From Epinephelus fuscoguttatus (Eukaryota; Chordata; Actinopteri; Perciformes; Serranidae): 64,000 nt of DNA. This document shows, one piece after another, positions 61,566 to 64,000 of this stretch. How positions within the stretch are numbered: the stretch's first letter is position 1; each line of letters begins with the position of its first letter. Position numbers and translations under genes: made by a program. The stretch spans positions 1,244,501 through 1,308,500 of the forward strand of contig NC_064767.1 of NCBI RefSeq assembly GCF_011397635.1, written 5' to 3'. Below the pieces are notes generated by a model. It was not told where the DNA came from. It worked only from the letters and a program-made list of their open reading frames with translations, and did no database searches.

Positions 61566-62816
61566 GCTAATTGTAATTTTTAGAAAGCGTTTTTGTGTGT
61601 TTCCCCAGCTTCTTTGGTTCAGACGAGTAAAGGCAGCTGCTTATTGGTAAACTCTGAGCTCAGCATGTCTCAGTTTTCACCCAGGACGGAGAAGAAGAGT
61701 GGTTCTGTGGAGCGAGAGGTGTGGCTATGGGAGGAGTCACACCTTTTAATGTGTCAGAAACATGTAGTGCAGCAGAAGTAGAAATACTCTGATGAAGTAC
61801 AAGTACTGTGAGTTTATACTTGAGTAAATGTACTTAGTTACATTCCAGCACTGTGAATATTTAGTGACAGAAGATCAAACAGAACAAAATCAGAACAAAC
61901 TGCTGCTGAAACTGTTTAATTAGCATTTGATCACAAGAGACAATTTGCACTGGTGTTTAATACATTTCATTTATGACAATGACTGTTGAACTGAATTAAT
62001 GACACAAAGTACTGCTGTGTCCACGTGACATCACAGGTTTTTTAACCATATATTAACACAGTTCAGTCAGACAACTCATGTTTAAATGTTTATTTCAACA
62101 GCAGAACATAGTTAGAGTTTGGCGTCTAGACTCTGGCCTCATCACTTCCCGCAGATATGTTTACATGAGATATTGGGAAATGATGATCAAACCTTTCCCC
62201 CCCCAGCCGGAGCCTGCAGGTGGATGCTGGGGTGGAGGTGGGGCTGAAAGAGCGAGTGGCAGCACTGTTACGGGGCAACAGCAGCATAAGGGAGACTTGG
62301 GAAGATTTTGCAGCTTAAATGTGGAGGGTGTGTTTGTAGATGACATATGGGGAGTGACGTATGACGTGCGTGTATGAATCAGTGCAGCTCGTGTTGACTG
62401 CCTGAACTAGCTCGCAGGCATCGCTCCATTATATAATATTTTCAAATCTTACCTACCAAACTTCACAGATTTGGACTTTACAGATAATACATTTTAATTT
62501 GAGTTCACTCTCATGGTGTGAAACCAGTAAAGAAACATGTCAAAGTGTTTGTCACCAGCAGGAGCCAGCCACTAACATTCAATTTAACTTTAAGTTATGT
62601 CATTGTGCATGTTTCTTACAGTTATGTTATTGTTAATGATTTAATGTTAGAGGCTTTGAGGATGTCTCTGGTGGCGTCACGTTTTCTGTGTAAAACTCAA
62701 AAACAAATCATTTGTAAATATTGAAAGCAACAATGTTCCAGCAGTTTGGGTGGAGTTGCTCCACTCTGAGGACGCTGCAGGCGGAGCCTCCATGGACGTG
62801 CTCTGCAGGGTGTTTG

Positions 62817-62845
62817 TTAAAAGAAGCTTTTGACCATACCCATCA
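62817..62845 (-). CDS. family gene D, last exon only (rest beyond window)
   Basis: After TTGTTTCAG, in the phase used by B and C, it reads VMGMVKSFF then TAA. The 3' flank (62.5-62.82 kb) is nearly identical to that of gene C, but the nine residues share only a hydrophobic-Ser/Lys-Phe pattern with GLSKLF. I found no further D exon before 64000, so the rest lies outside or is lost; a pseudogene cannot be excluded. Confidence 0.5.
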
Positions 62846-62935
62846 CTGAAACAAAAGACAGAAAACAAAGAGAATATTAAAACTTTACCACAAAACATCA
62901 AAACAAACTGCTGATGATCAGATCAGTTATAAGAG

Positions 62936-63190
62936 CCTGGTCTCACTCTGAAGTCATCGAAATCTGGCGCTTGATCAGTGACTGACAGCGTCAGAAACCA
63001 ACGAAAAAGGCATCCTTTAATGTCAGCATGATATGCGGCCCGCTGCCGTTATAGTTTAACCACGCCCAGCGACATCAGGGGGAAACGCGACGGGACAAGG
63101 ATGAAAGTTAAGGCGGCGAAAGTCCAAGTGGGGCGGGGCGGTGGATGGGTCCAACAGACACTGACTTTCACCTGAGTCTCACATCTTCAG
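62936..63190. repeat. interspersed repeat, inverted copy of 31.1-31.59 kb element
   Basis: GGTCTCACTCTGAAGTCATC at one end and GGTCCAACAGACACTGACTT plus TCACCTGAG at the other match the element next to gene A exon 2 in reverse orientation. Confidence 0.55.
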
Positions 63191-63236
63191 GTCTCAGTCC
63201 GGTTGCTTTGTGCACCAAAACAACCGGACTGAGACC
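63190..63236. repeat. perfect 16-bp palindrome with 15-base loop
   Basis: GGTCTCAGTCCGGTTG (63190-63205) pairs with CAACCGGACTGAGACC (63221-63236). A third copy of the arm, GGTCTCAGTCCGGTT, starts at 63250. It looks like abutted ends of a DNA transposon. Confidence 0.75.
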
Positions 63237-63249
63237 TTCTTGAAGAGGT

Positions 63250-64000
63250 GGTCTCAGTCCGGTTCCAAAGGAACTCTGGTGCGGTTGGTTTGTGGTGAGA
63301 AGGTGTTGCGACCTGGATGTGAAGCAACTGCAGTCACATGACACATTGTTTGGGTTAAACATGAGCATGTTACAGTCCTGGAGGATTATTAATGTGCACC
63401 TCCTCCTGTACTGCCTTAATATGCACATTCAGCACATCCAATGCATCAAAACATTGTTTTCTAGTTGGAGCCGCGTTTGCCTCGTTTTCAAACTGTATGC
63501 TTTGACTAAAATGAACAATGACAGCAATATAGTCCACGATGAGCAGCGCTAAAATCAACCTGCGTAGTTGTCCCTCCATTGTGACATTAGAAAGTGTCAC
63601 ATTTATCTTGCAAGTGTACTCTTCTTCAACGTTTGCTTTACTTCCTGGATTTTTCCCACATGGAAATTCTGACCAATCAAGAGCAGCTTTCTCACACAAG
63701 GCATTTGATCTGGTCCTCTTGTAAATGCTGCCGTGAGAACACCAACCAACTCTAGGCAATTATACAACTTTGGAACAACATGAGTCCCTGATTCAGACCA
63801 GAGGAGACCACTCTAGGGCTGACAGCAGCCTGAGACTTCAGGCTCCAGCTGCAGCTGACACTGTTAGGAACGTTTACACTGTTGATTTAGAAGACTACAC
63901 TGCAGTTCAAGTTTGTTGCTGCAGCAGCTGATCACAGCACAGTTAGATTGGTTTTGATGATTTACATGTTACACATATACATGTACATATGTACACAGTG
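63250..64000. other. unassigned sequence at right edge
   Basis: A 129-codon minus-strand frame (63370-63759) starts near the palindromic repeat and may be a transposon relic, but I recognise no domain. No other gene is seen. Confidence 0.35.

Larger units (their letters stand above)
46500..61850. repeat. tandem duplication unit 2 (contains gene C), expanded
   Basis: It has the same order of landmarks as unit 1 but is twice as long, because of the 31-bp minisatellite, a 4-kb LINE, MITEs and a 1.1-kb DNA transposon. Its left and right landmarks match units 1 and 3. Confidence 0.7.
61850..64000. repeat. tandem duplication unit 3 (start; contains the end of gene D)
   Basis: The region from 61.86 kb to 62.88 kb repeats the 46.5-47.4 kb region closely, including the 3' flank and the last coding exon. 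The unit runs off the right edge. Confidence 0.68.

Noticed and set aside
29622..62845. Assigning genes A-D to FAM25, ADIRF or synuclein, which are near GLUD1 in human
   Set aside because: They share small size and neighbourhood only; I see no convincing residue-level similarity and did not want to name them by position alone.
63370..63759. 129-aa minus-strand frame as a gene
   Set aside because: It lies next to palindromic transposon-like ends, has no recognisable domain, and overlapping frames look equally plausible.

Overview
This window is vertebrate nuclear DNA, almost certainly from a teleost fish. Genes are split by GT-AG introns, there is no operon structure, CA/GT microsatellites are dense, and the interspersed repeats are typical of fish: L2- and Rex1-like LINEs, a CR1/L2-type LINE, an L1-like fragment, Tc1-like and Harbinger-like DNA elements, and MITEs. 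I cannot name the species. Most long open frames here are repeats or shadows; true coding sequence is a small fraction.

Region 1 (1-16.5 kb, minus strand): the first seven coding exons of mitochondrial glutamate dehydrogenase (glud1). The gene runs off the left edge inside exon 7. Its introns hold several minisatellites and DNA-transposon relics. Region 2 (16.1-20.8 kb): the divergent intergenic space, with a GC-rich glud1 start and AT-rich degenerate arrays. Region 3 (20.8-28.0 kb, plus strand): a complete ten-coding-exon shld2 (FAM35A, shieldin subunit 2; 765 aa predicted). The head-to-head glud1/shld2 order matches the human 10q23 arrangement.

Region 4 (29.6-62.9 kb, minus strand) is the unusual part: a tandem array of four small genes or gene parts (called A, B, C, D here) that I do not recognise. 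Each complete member is built from three coding exons with phase-1 introns: a short N-terminal exon, a charged or glycine-rich repeat exon, and a tiny C-terminal exon. A motif, G-[DN]-x-V-E-[DS]-x-[VL]-[RK]-x-x-L-G, crosses the exon 1/2 junction in A, B and C. B and C share near-identical intron 1 sequence and a similar promoter with a TATA box and a palindromic TGACGTCA site. C and D share near-identical 3' flanks. Yet their coding exons differ strongly, the pattern left by fast or diversifying coding evolution. The duplication units begin near 39.1, 46.5 and 61.85 kb. The second unit is swollen by a 31-bp intronic minisatellite with a LINE inserted in it.

Region 5 (62.9-64 kb): repeat-rich DNA with a perfect 16-bp palindrome. 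No tRNA, rRNA or CRISPR array was seen. The main candidate for something undescribed is the A-D gene family. The other noteworthy items are a 2A-like motif in the LINE, a GC-AG intron in glud1, a Harbinger element nested in a tRNA-like repeat, and a MITE family carrying 74-bp arrays.
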